NCBI RefSeq assembly: GCF_025336485.1
Contig: NZ_JAODAB010000004.1
Span: 1-64,000, forward strand
DNA: 64,000 nucleotides
Source: Pseudomonas citri
GTDB lineage: Bacteria > Pseudomonadota > Gammaproteobacteria > Pseudomonadales > Pseudomonadaceae
Direction of reading: 5' to 3'
The notes under the pieces were generated by a model. It did no database searches. It worked only from the letters and a program-made list of their open reading frames with translations, and was not told the DNA's origin. Made by a program: the position numbers and the translations under genes. This document shows, piece after piece, positions 37,274 through 46,840 of this stretch (positions within the stretch are counted from its first letter, which is position 1; each line of letters starts with the position of its first letter).

Positions 37274-38602
37274 ATGACTCGCGCAACACGTCAGCTCAAA
37301 TTGGGTGCTTTTCTGATGCCCACCGGGCACCACGTCTCGGCCTGGCGACATCCGGATGTTCCGGCCAACGCCGGGCTGGATTTCACTCACTACAAACGCC
37401 TGGCGCAGATCGCCGAAGCGGCGAAGTTCGATGCCTTGTTCATCGCCGACAGCGTCGCCGCGGCTACGGGTGACATCGCCAGCCGCATGGCGCGCTCGGA
37501 TCATTTTGAGCCTCTGACGTTGCTTTCGGCCCTGAGCGCGGTAACCGAACATATCGGGCTGATCGCCACAGCTACGACCAGCTACAACGAGCCCTACCAT
37601 GTGGCGCGTAAATTCGCCTCCCTGGATCATCTCTCCGGCGGGCGCGCGGGCTGGAACCTGGTGACCTCCGATGCTGCCGCGGAAGCGGCGAATTTCGGCC
37701 GCGACGAACACATCGGTCATGCCGAACGCTACAGTCGCGCCCGGGAGTTTCACCAGGTGGTCACAGGACTCTGGGACAGCTGGGAAGACGACGCCTTCAT
37801 CCGCGACAAAGCCGCGGGTCAGTATTACGACCCTGCCCGGCTGCACGTACTGAATCACAGCGGCGAACACTTCAAAGTCAAAGGTCCGCTGAACGTCGCA
37901 CGCTCCCCTCAAGGCCAGCCGGTGATCGTCCAGGCCGGGTCTTCGGAGACCGGCCGGGAACTGGCGGCGCAAACTGCGCAAGTGGTGTTTACCGCGCAGA
38001 CGTCCCTGATCAAGGCCCAAGAGTTTTATGCGGATTTGAAGGGCCGCCTGGAGAAATTCGGACGCTGCGCCGACTCGCTGAAAATCATGCCGGGCGTGTT
38101 TGTCGTGGTCGGCAAAACGCAGGCTGAAGCCTGGAAGAAATACGAAGCCTTCCAGGATCTGGTCGATCCCGAAGTAGGCGTTGCACTGCTTGGGCGCATG
38201 CTGGGCAACTTCGATTTGTCGGGATACCCGCTGGACGGCCCACTGCCTGAATTGCCTCTGACCGACAGCGGTCAACAAAGCCGACAGAAACTGCTGACTG
38301 ATCTGGCCGGTTTGGAAAATCTCAGCCTGGCGCAATTGGGCCGCAGAATCGCCGGTGGCCGTGGGCATTACAGCCTGATCGGCACGCCGACGCAGATTGC
38401 CGACGAATTGCAGAACTGGTTCGAAAACGGTGCTGCGGATGGTTTCAATGTATTGGTGCCGCATTTGCCGGGCGGGCTGGAAGACTTTGCCCAACAGGTA
38501 GTGCCCCAGCTGCAGAAGCGCGGCCTGTTTCGCACCGAATACGAAGGCAGGACGCTGCGCGAGAACCTTGGGCTGGCGCGGCCGCCAAACAGATTTTCAT
38601 AG
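37274..38602 (+). CDS. LLM-class flavin-dependent monooxygenase (NtaA/SnaA/DszA family)
   Basis: The 442-residue protein is a TIM-barrel FMN-dependent monooxygenase of the long NtaA/SnaA/DszA branch: LKLGAFLMPTGHHVSAWRHP, LDHLSGGRAGWNLVTS, YDPARLHVLNHSGEHFKVKG and PVIVQAGSSETGRELAA. These enzymes need FMNH2 from a partner reductase; none is next to it. ATG 37274 follows AAGGA at 7 nt; the ATG at 37268 is too close. In context it probably cleaves a C-S bond or oxidises an imported organosulfur substrate. Confidence 0.9.
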   Translation: MTRATRQLKLGAFLMPTGHHVSAWRHPDVPANAGLDFTHYKRLAQIAEAAKFDALFIADSVAAATGDIASRMARSDHFEPLTLLSALSAVTEHIGLIATATTSYNEPYHVARKFASLDHLSGGRAGWNLVTSDAAAEAANFGRDEHIGHAERYSRAREFHQVVTGLWDSWEDDAFIRDKAAGQYYDPARLHVLNHSGEHFKVKGPLNVARSPQGQPVIVQAGSSETGRELAAQTAQVVFTAQTSLIKAQEFYADLKGRLEKFGRCADSLKIMPGVFVVVGKTQAEAWKKYEAFQDLVDPEVGVALLGRMLGNFDLSGYPLDGPLPELPLTDSGQQSRQKLLTDLAGLENLSLAQLGRRIAGGRGHYSLIGTPTQIADELQNWFENGAADGFNVLVPHLPGGLEDFAQQVVPQLQKRGLFRTEYEGRTLRENLGLARPPNRFS

Positions 38603-38676
38603 ATATGCCAAGCCACAGGCTTGATGTTCGCTTCAGGAATCAAGCAACACCATAGATACCCACAAGAGAGGATTCG

Positions 38677-39714
38677 ATGACCTACACCGCTACCGAAAAC
38701 CGTTACGACTCCACCCCTTACCGCCGCGTCGGGCGCAGTGGGCTGGTGCTGCCGGCGCTGTCGCTGGGCCTGTGGCACAACTTCGGCGACAGTACGCCGA
38801 TCGACACCCAGCGCTCGTTGCTGCGCACGGCGTTTGACTTGGGTATCAACCACTTCGACCTGGCCAACAACTACGGCCCGCCCTATGGCAGCGCCGAGAT
38901 CAACTTCGGTCGTTTGCTGCGAGAAGACTTCAAGCAGTACCGCGATGAGCTGATTATCTCCAGTAAGGCCGGCTGGGACATGTGGCCCGGCCCTTACGGC
39001 CAGGGCGGCGGGTCGCGTAAATACGTGCTGGCCAGCCTCGACCAGAGCCTGCAACGCCTGGGCCTCGACTACGTGGACATCTTCTATTCCCACCGCTTCG
39101 ACCCGGACACCCCACTGGAAGAAACCGCCAGCGCACTGGCCACCACCGTGCAACAGGGCAAGGCGTTGTACATCGGCATCTCGTCTTACTCCGGGGTGAA
39201 AACCCGGGAAATGGCCGCGTTGCTCAAGGAGTGGAAAGTGCCGCTGCTGATCCACCAGCCGGCTTACAACCTGCTCAATCGCTGGGTGGAAAAGGACCTG
39301 CTGGATGTCACCGACGAACTCGGCACCGGCGTGATTGCCTTCACGCCGTTGGCGCAGGGCCTGTTGACCGACAAATACCTCAATGGCATTCCGAAGGATG
39401 CGCGGGTCAACCGCCCGGGCGGTGACTCCTTGCAGTCGTCGCACCTGTCCGAAGCCAACCTCGCCCTGGTGCGTGGCCTCAATGAGATCGCCCGGCGCCG
39501 TGGCCAGAGCCTGGCGCAAATGGCCCTGGCCTGGACCCTGCGCGACCCACGAGTGAGCAGCGCGCTGATCGGCGCCAGCCGGCCGGAGCAGATCATCGAG
39601 AACGTTGGCGCGCTGAAGCATTTGAGCTTCAGCGCCGAGGAACTGGCAGAGATTGACCGCTTCGCCCAAGAGGGCGGGATCAATTTGTGGGAAAAACCGT
39701 CGACTGCCGAATAA
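38677..39714 (+). CDS. aldo/keto reductase (YghZ/GpR-like)
   Basis: The 345-residue NADPH-dependent oxidoreductase has the catalytic tetrad regions: Asp/Tyr in HFDLANNYGPPYGSAE, Lys in LIISSKAGWDMWPGPYGQGG and His in IFYSHRFDPDTPLEET. The NADPH motif is in LIGASRPEQIIENVGAL. It is most like the L-glyceraldehyde-3-phosphate/methylglyoxal reductase YghZ group. It lies 74 nt after the monooxygenase, with a short CAAGCC/GGCTTG hairpin between. It may reduce an aldehyde released by the monooxygenase. Confidence 0.92.
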   Translation: MTYTATENRYDSTPYRRVGRSGLVLPALSLGLWHNFGDSTPIDTQRSLLRTAFDLGINHFDLANNYGPPYGSAEINFGRLLREDFKQYRDELIISSKAGWDMWPGPYGQGGGSRKYVLASLDQSLQRLGLDYVDIFYSHRFDPDTPLEETASALATTVQQGKALYIGISSYSGVKTREMAALLKEWKVPLLIHQPAYNLLNRWVEKDLLDVTDELGTGVIAFTPLAQGLLTDKYLNGIPKDARVNRPGGDSLQSSHLSEANLALVRGLNEIARRRGQSLAQMALAWTLRDPRVSSALIGASRPEQIIENVGALKHLSFSAEELAEIDRFAQEGGINLWEKPSTAE

Positions 39715-39744
39715 CCCTGCGGTGCACTGCAAAGAGAGACGATA

Positions 39745-40683
39745 ATGAGACTTCTGAATTTTTTTTGTACAGGGCTTGCCCTGCTTGGCCTGGCCGACAT
39801 CGTGATGGCGGCAGACCCCGCGACCCTGAGGATCGGTTACCAAAAAGGCTCGATCGCCCTGGTGCTTGCCAAAGAACACGGTCTTCTGGAAAAGCGCTTT
39901 GGTCAGACCACAGTGCAGTGGATCGAATTTCCCGCCGGCCCCCAGATGCTGGAAGCACTGAACGTTGGCGCCTTAGACGTTGGCTCCACCGGCGACATCC
40001 CACCGCTGTTCGCCCAAGCAGCCGGCGCCGACCTGGTCTATATCGGTGCTGAACCGGCCAAGCCACAGGCGGAAACCATTCTGGTGCGCGGTGACAGCCC
40101 AGTGCATGACATCGCTGACCTCAAAGGCAAGAAAGTCGCCTTCCAGAAAGGCTCCAGCTCACACAACCTGATCCTGCGCGCGCTGAACAAGGTCGGCCTG
40201 AGCTACAAAGACATCCAGCCGATCTACTTGCCCCCCGCCGATGCCCGCGCCGCGTTCGAGCAAGGCAGCGTCGATGCCTGGGCGATATGGGAACCCTACT
40301 CGTCACTGGCCCTGAGCCAGAGCCGTGGCCGCGTACTCGCCAACGGTGAAGGCCTGAGTCTGTCCGGACCGATATACAGCGCCCGGCGCGACTATGCCCA
40401 GAGCAATGGCGCCTTCCTGCATGCACTGCTCGATGAACTCACCGCAGCCGAAGCGCTGACTCGCAGCCAACGGGAAGCCAGCCTGCAGGTGCTGACAAGA
40501 TCCATGGGACTGCCCGAAGCGGTGATCGCTCGCTACATAGACAACCGGCCGCCGTCACCGATATTGCCAGTTGATGAAAAAGTCATCGAAGCGCAACAGA
40601 TGACAGCAGATCTGTTTTATGCGAATCAACTATTGCCCAAGCAGTTGGAGGTGAAGAACGCAATCTGGACAGAGACAGACTGA
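39745..40683 (+). CDS. sulfonate-type ABC transporter substrate-binding protein (SsuA-like)
   Basis: The 312-residue periplasmic protein has a signal peptide (cleaved near VMAAD) and SsuA-family blocks: LRIGYQKGSIALVLAKEHG, NVGALDVGSTGDIPPLFAQA, LKGKKVAFQKGSSSHNLILR and DAWAIWEPYSSLA. It binds aliphatic sulfonates or a relative. No permease or ATPase is adjacent, so it must share the membrane parts of another system. It is the last gene of the receptor operon. Confidence 0.92.
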   Translation: MRLLNFFCTGLALLGLADIVMAADPATLRIGYQKGSIALVLAKEHGLLEKRFGQTTVQWIEFPAGPQMLEALNVGALDVGSTGDIPPLFAQAAGADLVYIGAEPAKPQAETILVRGDSPVHDIADLKGKKVAFQKGSSSHNLILRALNKVGLSYKDIQPIYLPPADARAAFEQGSVDAWAIWEPYSSLALSQSRGRVLANGEGLSLSGPIYSARRDYAQSNGAFLHALLDELTAAEALTRSQREASLQVLTRSMGLPEAVIARYIDNRPPSPILPVDEKVIEAQQMTADLFYANQLLPKQLEVKNAIWTETD

Positions 40684-40787
40684 TGGATGCGATCATGGGG
40701 CGGACCAAAGCTCACTCGAAGTAGGGATTACCGCAGCTAAGTAGGAGGGATACCTAAACCCAACATGCAATGACCGAGTAAACCTCA

Positions 40788-40831
40788 GCAAGCCGTTGCC
40801 AATGCCGTCGCCGGCACCAGCAACCGCTTGC
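40788..40831. repeat. inverted repeat between convergent genes
   Basis: GCAAGCCGTTGC (40788-40799) and GCAACCGCTTGC (40820-40831) pair with one mismatch around a 20-nt loop that itself contains GCCGTCGCCGGC. It lies between the convergent binding protein and chemoreceptor genes and may be a transcript end or a repetitive palindrome. Confidence 0.4.
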
Positions 40832-40854
40832 CCGTGGATAGACCGAGGCGTTGC

Positions 40855-42489
40855 TCAGACCCGGAATTGCCCCAGTAACCGATTCAACTGGTCAGCCAAT
40901 TGCCGCAAGTTCTGGCTGGCTGCGCTAGTTCGCTCACAGGCCTGGGCGCTGTCCTGTGCGAGACCTGCAGCCTGGGTGATATTTAGATTGATGTCCTCAA
41001 TGACATGCGTTTGTTGTAGGGTAGCGCTGGCGATGGAGGCATTCAGACTTGTCAGATTGCGCAAGGACTGGCTGATTTGATCCAGGCTCAGGCTGGCCAG
41101 GCTGGCTTGTTCAATAGTCAACCGGGAGCTTTGGCTGCTCTCGTCGATAACCTTGACGGCGGCCTCCGAGTTACGTTGCAAGTTTTCGATCATGCCCTGG
41201 ATTTCCGCGGTGGACTGTTGGGTTCGCTGGGCCAACATCCGCACTTCATCCGCCACGACGGCAAAACCACGACCTTGCTCCCCTGCCCGCGCCGCTTCGA
41301 TGGCGGCATTGAGGGCGAGCAGATTGGTCTGCTCTGCGATGGCGCGAATCACTTCAATGACACGGCCGATACTTGTACTTTCCTGCGCCAGAGTCTGAAT
41401 GACCTCCACGGCTTGCTGGATGGTCCCAGACAACTGCTCGACCTGCCGCGAGCAATTGTTGATGTTGCTTTGCCCCTGATGGGCTCGCTCATCGGCGTTA
41501 TGTACTTCGCTGGCAGCCTGCTCGGCATTCTTCGCCACATCTTGGGCAGCATATGTGACCTCATTGATGGCAGTGGCCACCAGGTCCATCTGCTGTGATT
41601 GTTGCTCACTGTGCCCCTGGCTTTCGCTGGCGATGCCATCAAGTGCAACAGATGCCTGGTCCAGCATCTTGGCCGCTTGTAAGGATTGACCAATCACCTG
41701 GCGTAATTTCTCAGTGAAATTGTTGAAGTAGCCCGCCAGTGCAGCCAATTCATCATGCCCCCGGGCGTCCAGTTGGCGCGTCAGGTCACCTTCCCCGCTG
41801 GCTATATCAGCCATGGCTCGCACCGCTTCACTCAACGGCCTGGTAATACTTTTACTGATCAGTATCACCAGGGCACTCATAAACAAACCGATTGCCAAGA
41901 ATACGCCGGCAGCTTTCCAAAGCTGTGCTCGGAACGCGGCCTCCACGTCGTCAAAATAGGTACCTGAACCAAGTACCCACTCCCAAGGCTGGAACAGTGC
42001 GACGTAGGAGATTTTTTCAACTGGTTCGCTGGAGCCAGGTTTAAGCGAGCGGTAGGCCACCAAGCCACCGCCCTGGCTCTTTACGACTGCCACCATGTCG
42101 ACGAACAGCGCTTTGCCGTCGGGGTCTTTGAAGCCTGAAAGGTTCTGCCCGTCGAGCTGGTTATTGGTTGGATGCATGAGCATCCTCGGTTCGAGATTGT
42201 TGACCCATAAGTAGTTATCCCCTTCGTACCGCAATGACCGGACTACGGCGAGGGCTTGCTTCTGTGCGTCTTCACGACTCAGCACTCCGCTCTTTTCCAA
42301 ACCATGAAAATGCTTGAGGATGCCCATCGTGGCTTCAACCACCTGCCGAGTCTTACCTGCCTTTACTTCGTGCTCCTCTATGTAGATCTGTCGCAATAAA
42401 AACACGCTGATTGCAAAGAGCATGGTCATGGCAAGCAAGAGGACTATCCATAGCCGACGGGTAACAGGCATATTGCGAAGACTTTTCAT
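40855..42489 (-). CDS. methyl-accepting chemotaxis protein with single Cache domain
   Basis: The 544-residue receptor has a membrane helix (about 13-32), a periplasmic sCache_2 domain ([20 protein letters not shown], then [16 protein letters not shown]), a second helix (about 191-211), HAMP, and the signalling tip [20 protein letters not shown]. sCache_2 receptors of Pseudomonas bind small carboxylic acids; the ligand here is unknown. It is a single gene, separated by 190 bp from cheB, so it need not belong to the chemosensory operon next door. Confidence 0.92.
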   Translation of the reverse strand: MKSLRNMPVTRRLWIVLLLAMTMLFAISVFLLRQIYIEEHEVKAGKTRQVVEATMGILKHFHGLEKSGVLSREDAQKQALAVVRSLRYEGDNYLWVNNLEPRMLMHPTNNQLDGQNLSGFKDPDGKALFVDMVAVVKSQGGGLVAYRSLKPGSSEPVEKISYVALFQPWEWVLGSGTYFDDVEAAFRAQLWKAAGVFLAIGLFMSALVILISKSITRPLSEAVRAMADIASGEGDLTRQLDARGHDELAALAGYFNNFTEKLRQVIGQSLQAAKMLDQASVALDGIASESQGHSEQQSQQMDLVATAINEVTYAAQDVAKNAEQAASEVHNADERAHQGQSNINNCSRQVEQLSGTIQQAVEVIQTLAQESTSIGRVIEVIRAIAEQTNLLALNAAIEAARAGEQGRGFAVVADEVRMLAQRTQQSTAEIQGMIENLQRNSEAAVKVIDESSQSSRLTIEQASLASLSLDQISQSLRNLTSLNASIASATLQQTHVIEDINLNITQAAGLAQDSAQACERTSAASQNLRQLADQLNRLLGQFRV

Positions 42490-42679
42490 CTGGAGCGCGA
42501 CTCTTAGGGGTGAAAGGTAAGTTCATAGGTTTCTGGCATGCGCCTGGTTTATCAGGCGCCAGATACATCACCGGGCCGCAAATCACGGTGCGCTAGCCTC
42601 AATAACAATAGTTTGTCGAAATCACTGTTCTCGCCGCCAAGGCTCGTTATTGCATAGCGGGACTGGAGAATGGACATAT

Positions 42680-43741
42680 TCAAATCCTTCCGGTCATGCT
42701 GGCGACGATCGCCGCAGGGATTTCGCAAAGGGGCAATACACGCTCCACCGCACCCAGTTTGAGTGCCTCTTTGGGCATGCCGAAGACCACGCAGCTATCT
42801 TCGTCCTGAGCCAGGGTCTGCGCGCCCGCCCCTAGCATTTCCTTAAGACCTCGCGCGCCATCGTCGCCCATGCCGGTCATAATGATGCCCAAGGCATTGC
42901 CGCCGGCTGCGCGGGCGATAGAGCGAAATAACACATCGACCGAAGGACGGTGCCGGCTGACCGGCGGGCCATCACGAACCTCCACCTGGTACTGGGCGCC
43001 ACTGCGCGTGAGCAGCATGTGCCGGCCACCGGGGGCAATCAGCGCGCGCCCGGGCATTACCCGGTCGCCATTGCGCGCTTCGAGCACTTCGATCTGGCAT
43101 AGCTGATTCAGCCGCGCGGCGAAGGCCGCGGTGAAACGCTCCGGCATATGCTGGACAATGAGCAGACCGGGGCAAACCTTTGGCAGGCGGGTGAGTATTG
43201 CTTCCAAGGCCTGAGTGCCGCCGGTGGAGGTGCCTATGGCTACCAGCATCTCGGTGGTCCGTGTCATCGCATAGCTGGCGGCAGGCAGGATAGCGTCAGC
43301 GGATAGCCTGGCAGTAGCTTGAGGCGCTAGGCGACGCAGGTTGGCCCGGGCGGCGCTTTGGATGGCCTGGACCAATTCATCGGTGGCCGCATGGAGGAAC
43401 TGTTTGAGCCCCAGCTTGGGTTTGCCGATCACCCCAACCGCACCTTCCGCCAATGCCTGCAGGGTGGTCTGGGCACCCGCTACGGTGAGCGTGGAGCAGA
43501 TCACTACCGGGGTCGGTCGTTCGACCATCAGCTTCTTCAGGAAAGTGATGCCATCCATGCGCGGCATTTCCACATCCAGCACCAGTACATCAGGCCATTG
43601 GCGCTGCATCTTGTCCAAGGCGAACAGCGGGTCGGCGGCCGCCCCGATCACTTCGAACCCCGGGTGTTCGGCGAGCATGGCCGAAAGGACCTGGCGCACC
43701 ACGGCGGAGTCGTCGACGATCATTACCTTAATGGGTTTCAT
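42680..43741 (-). CDS. cheB: chemotaxis methylesterase/deamidase CheB
   Basis: The 353-residue protein has a receiver domain with D56 as the phosphorylation site ([10 protein letters not shown]) and a C-terminal methylesterase with the Ser-His-Asp catalytic residues in [26 protein letters not shown] and [10 protein letters not shown]. It removes methyl groups from receptors. ATG 43741 was chosen; it overlaps the cheD stop by 4 nt. It is the last gene of the operon. Confidence 0.95.
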   Translation of the reverse strand: MKPIKVMIVDDSAVVRQVLSAMLAEHPGFEVIGAAADPLFALDKMQRQWPDVLVLDVEMPRMDGITFLKKLMVERPTPVVICSTLTVAGAQTTLQALAEGAVGVIGKPKLGLKQFLHAATDELVQAIQSAARANLRRLAPQATARLSADAILPAASYAMTRTTEMLVAIGTSTGGTQALEAILTRLPKVCPGLLIVQHMPERFTAAFAARLNQLCQIEVLEARNGDRVMPGRALIAPGGRHMLLTRSGAQYQVEVRDGPPVSRHRPSVDVLFRSIARAAGGNALGIIMTGMGDDGARGLKEMLGAGAQTLAQDEDSCVVFGMPKEALKLGAVERVLPLCEIPAAIVASMTGRI

Positions 43742-44250
43742 ATGCCAATGTCCTGATTGACGCCCATGGCGGATGGAATGTGCTTGATTGAAACCTGACC
43801 GTTCCAAAGGTCGAAGATCAGGTTGCGATGACCGATCCCATTCACGTGAGCGCTGTAGTACTTCAGGCCATGGGACTGGAGCAGTTGCATGGCTGCGTCG
43901 ACATTTTTCTTGCCTACAGGGTTGTTCTTTTGTCTGTCCATGGCCGGGAACATGTCACCGCCGCCGAACAGCTGGATGCGAAACTCCTTGGTCGAAACGC
44001 CATAGGAACGGGCTTGCTGGAGCATCAGTTCAATGGCTTCATCGCCATAACGACCGTCCAGTTCATTAATGGAAGGCCTAGGCCGAGTCGGTAGCATGAA
44101 GTGGCACATCCCACCGATCAGCAGTTTGCGATGCCAGAACACCAAGGATACGCAGGAGCCCAGCAGGGTTCGGATGCGCGTGTAACGATCGCCGAAATAC
44201 AGCTCACCCGGCTGCAGGACAATCTCGATGGTGCCGTTGGGTCTACGCAT
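43738..44250 (-). CDS. cheD: chemoreceptor glutamine deamidase CheD
   Basis: The 170-residue protein converts receptor glutamines to glutamates. The catalytic residues fit the family: T28 and C33 in [13 protein letters not shown], and H50 in MCHFMLP, with the block [11 protein letters not shown] 44250 with GGAAG upstream was chosen; it overlaps cheR by 8 nt, and the frame to 44280 would overlap more. Confidence 0.94.
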   Translation of the reverse strand: MRRPNGTIEIVLQPGELYFGDRYTRIRTLLGSCVSLVFWHRKLLIGGMCHFMLPTRPRPSINELDGRYGDEAIELMLQQARSYGVSTKEFRIQLFGGGDMFPAMDRQKNNPVGKKNVDAAMQLLQSHGLKYYSAHVNGIGHRNLIFDLWNGQVSIKHIPSAMGVNQDIGI

Positions 44251-45049
44251 GAGGCTTCCGGTAAATAGAAGGGACGACAAGCTGGAGCTCGTCGCAAACG
44301 CCGTTCAGGCTCTCCGAATGGCTGACGATGAAATAACCGCCCGGCTTCAGCAGCGGCAGCATTCGCCGTACGACTTGACGCTTGGTCTCAAGATCGAAAT
44401 AGATCATTACGTTGCGCAAAAAGATCACTTCAAACTCGCCAAGCTCGGGTAGTGCCGCATTCAGGTTGATGTGCTGGAAGCGCATACGGTTGCGCAGGGT
44501 TGGGTCGATCAACATTGTGCCGGAGTGCTCGCCAACTCCCTTCAGGCAATACTTGACTAGCAGAGATCGCGGGATGTCTTCGGCATCTGCCATGCGATAC
44601 AGGCCGGTGCGGGCCTTGTCCAGGACCCGGGTGCTGAGGTCCGAAGCGAGCAGCTCCCAAGGGCGATTACCAACGGCTTCGGCCACTGTCATGGCAATGC
44701 TATAGGCCTCCTCGCCGGTTGAGCATGCACCGCTCCAGACCCGCAGCGTGGTGCGATTGACCAGCTCGGGCAGGATTCGCTCACGAAGGAAACCAAAATG
44801 TTTGGGCTCGCGGAAAAAATAGGTTTCGTTAGTCGTCAACAGGTCCACCGCCATCTGCAATTCTGCGCGGTCACGCATCAGCAAACGAAAATAGTCGCCA
44901 TAGCTGAAGAGGTCGTGCTGACGGATGCGTTTGGCCAGCCGGCCACTGACCAGCGGCTTCTTGGCATCGGACATGCTGATCCCGGCAACCTCGAGGATCA
45001 TGCTGCGATACTGCTCGAACTCCTTATCGGAAAGCGCCAGGTTATTCAT
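44243..45049 (-). CDS. cheR: chemotaxis methyltransferase CheR
   Basis: The 268-residue SAM-dependent methyltransferase has the N-terminal helical domain (KKPLVSGRLAKRIRQHDLFS) and the catalytic domain with the SAM motif RVWSGACSTGEEAYSIAM and FLRNVMIYFD. It methylates receptor glutamates. It lacks an extra TPR domain. A 185-bp gap without features separates it from the membrane CheW gene. Confidence 0.95.
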   Translation of the reverse strand: MNNLALSDKEFEQYRSMILEVAGISMSDAKKPLVSGRLAKRIRQHDLFSYGDYFRLLMRDRAELQMAVDLLTTNETYFFREPKHFGFLRERILPELVNRTTLRVWSGACSTGEEAYSIAMTVAEAVGNRPWELLASDLSTRVLDKARTGLYRMADAEDIPRSLLVKYCLKGVGEHSGTMLIDPTLRNRMRFQHINLNAALPELGEFEVIFLRNVMIYFDLETKRQVVRRMLPLLKPGGYFIVSHSESLNGVCDELQLVVPSIYRKPHA

Positions 45050-45234
45050 TGCGTAGAGATCCTTGCAGATGTTTCGCGTATTTCCGTCCAGTCAGATCCG
45101 CGAGTTCACGACTGGATGCATGGGCCTGGTTCGCCCCGCCCGACGTTTGCGCGGAACATCGTGGATGTTGGCAGGTTGGTTTCGACCTCTTGGGTCAGAT
45201 GCTCATGTAGCACTCGTTGATCTGCATGAACCTG

Positions 45235-46140
45235 TCATGTCGACGCGCTCTCCAGTGCCACCGGTTTGACCACCGAACGCGCCAGGACGAACTCGTTCGC
45301 CAATAGCCCTCGTTTGATGTCCAGCAGTGTGAGCGTATGGTCGTCTACAGAGGTCGTGCCGAGGATGAAGTCGTTGCGGATTTTGCTGTCACTGGTCGCT
45401 GGCAGTTCGATTTCCATCGGGGAAATTTCTATTACTTTGCCGACTGCATCGACCACCACACCGATCATCTGCATGCGCTCGCCGCTGCCTACATCAAGGA
45501 TGACTACACAGCTACTCCAGCCAATCTTCATAGATCGCCCAGCGAGGCGAACGCCAAGGTCGATCACCGGTACCAGCGTGTCGCCCAACCTGATTGCCCG
45601 GCGCAGTTTCGATGTCATGGCCGGTTTGGTGACGAGTTGACTCGCTTCGACAACAGCGTGAACGTTCGATGCATTGATCGCGAATCTCTCTCCGTCAAGC
45701 GTGAACGACAAGTGGTACCTGCCTGACGTCGGGATATCGGCAGCCAACAACGGGTCAGGGATTGTCTCGGAGAGTGCCTGACTTTTCTCAAGCATGTGAT
45801 AGGTCAGTTCGGCCAACTGGGACACCTTGTCGGCGAGTCCGGTGAATTCCTTGTCATTGGTGACACTGGCTGTCGCCACCGGCAAACGAGTCGGAGCGCC
45901 AGGTTCTCCGATCGCCTCGGATCGTCGAAGAACCGCAGAGACGAGGTTGAGCTGATCCATCGTATGACGAGTAAACTGTTCCAGGCTGACGAATTCAACC
46001 TCAGCAGGCGGCTCGACAGATTTGCCTGGCTCAACCTCGGTGCGCCACAGATACACCACCAACCAGATGAGCATGGCTATGCCAGGAGCCATCAGTAGCA
46101 GCCAGACCCAAAAATAGGGAATATCGATCAGTTGCCCCAT
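45235..46140 (-). CDS. membrane-anchored CheW-domain protein
   Basis: The 301-residue protein starts with a membrane helix (about residues 9-32: YFWVWLLLMAPGIAMLIWLV), then a ~100-residue linker with coiled-coil-like parts (SLEQFTRHTMDQLNLVSAVL), then a CheW domain (YHLSFTLDGERFAINASNVH, AIRLGDTLVPVIDLGVRL, RNDFILGTTSVDDHTLTLLD). Normal CheW is soluble and ~150-170 residues. ATG 46140 follows AGGAG at 7 nt. Its first residues (MGQLI) match those of the normal CheW upstream. It could tie the CheA array to the membrane near a chosen receptor. Role inferred. Confidence 0.85.
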   Translation of the reverse strand: MGQLIDIPYFWVWLLLMAPGIAMLIWLVVYLWRTEVEPGKSVEPPAEVEFVSLEQFTRHTMDQLNLVSAVLRRSEAIGEPGAPTRLPVATASVTNDKEFTGLADKVSQLAELTYHMLEKSQALSETIPDPLLAADIPTSGRYHLSFTLDGERFAINASNVHAVVEASQLVTKPAMTSKLRRAIRLGDTLVPVIDLGVRLAGRSMKIGWSSCVVILDVGSGERMQMIGVVVDAVGKVIEISPMEIELPATSDSKIRNDFILGTTSVDDHTLTLLDIKRGLLANEFVLARSVVKPVALESAST

Positions 46141-46144
46141 GACA

Positions 46145-46210
46145 TCACTCCTGAAAACGCACAACGAAGCCGAGGGTCAGACGGACACCGACTCGCATAT
46201 TCTTGAACAT
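46145..46210 (-). pseudogene. scar of a deleted chemoreceptor gene (21 codons)
   Basis: Behind a GGAAAG site, ATG 46210 opens a 21-codon frame. It begins MFKNMRVGVRLTLGFV, a typical receptor N-terminus before the first membrane helix, and ends VRFQE plus stop, the same end as the receptor at 46841. TGA-TGTC-ATG links it to the membrane CheW exactly as TGA-TGCC-ATG links the intact receptor to CheW. A deletion between two GGCTTCGT sequences would make this joint. Confidence 0.7.
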
Positions 46211-46314
46211 GGTCTTTCCACTTGTTGAGTTTCAGGGAACGCTTACAAGCGCAATATTCCCTGCTTCAGCGACGAATCGTCGTAGCTTGATTGTTCAAAT
46301 CCCACGGTGTCGCA

Positions 46315-46836
46315 TTACTCGCTGGGTGCCGTTTCCGAAACCTGCGTCAGCGCTGCGAATTCGTCTACCGACAGCACTCTGCCTATATCCAGGAGAATGA
46401 CGAAGCGACCACCGACCTTGCCCATACCCAAGATGAAGTCGGTGCGGATATGCGCGCCGAAAGCAGGCGGCGGTTCGATATCCGCCGGGGCAATTTCCAG
46501 TACCTCATTCACCGCATCGACCAGCACACCGACCACCTGTTGCTCGTCGGCGTGATCCACATCCAGGATGACGATGCAGGTGCGCCGACCGACTTCGGTC
46601 TGCCTGCCACCGAAGTGCGCACCGAGGTCGATCACCGGCACCACCGCGCCACGCAGGTTGATCACTCCGCGGATGCTTGGCGGCATCATCGGCACGCAGG
46701 TGAGTTGGCCGTACTCGATGATCTCCTTGACACTGAGCGTACTCACGGCGAATGGTTCGCCGGCAAGCGTGAAGGTCAGGTACTGCCGGGTTTCCTGAGC
46801 GATGTCGGGTTTTCCCATCTTTATCAACTGGCCCAT
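46315..46836 (-). CDS. cheW: chemotaxis adaptor CheW
   Basis: The 173-residue adaptor has the CheW fold: YLTFTLAGEPFAVSTLSVKE, SIRGVINLRGAVVPVIDLGA and RTDFILGMGKVGGRFVILLD. It couples receptors to CheA. ATG 46836 lies 4 nt after the receptor stop; the frame extends upstream only through the receptor gene. The native leader MGQLIKMGKPD is shared in part with the membrane CheW. Confidence 0.94.
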   Translation of the reverse strand: MGQLIKMGKPDIAQETRQYLTFTLAGEPFAVSTLSVKEIIEYGQLTCVPMMPPSIRGVINLRGAVVPVIDLGAHFGGRQTEVGRRTCIVILDVDHADEQQVVGVLVDAVNEVLEIAPADIEPPPAFGAHIRTDFILGMGKVGGRFVILLDIGRVLSVDEFAALTQVSETAPSE

Positions 46837-46840
46837 GGCA

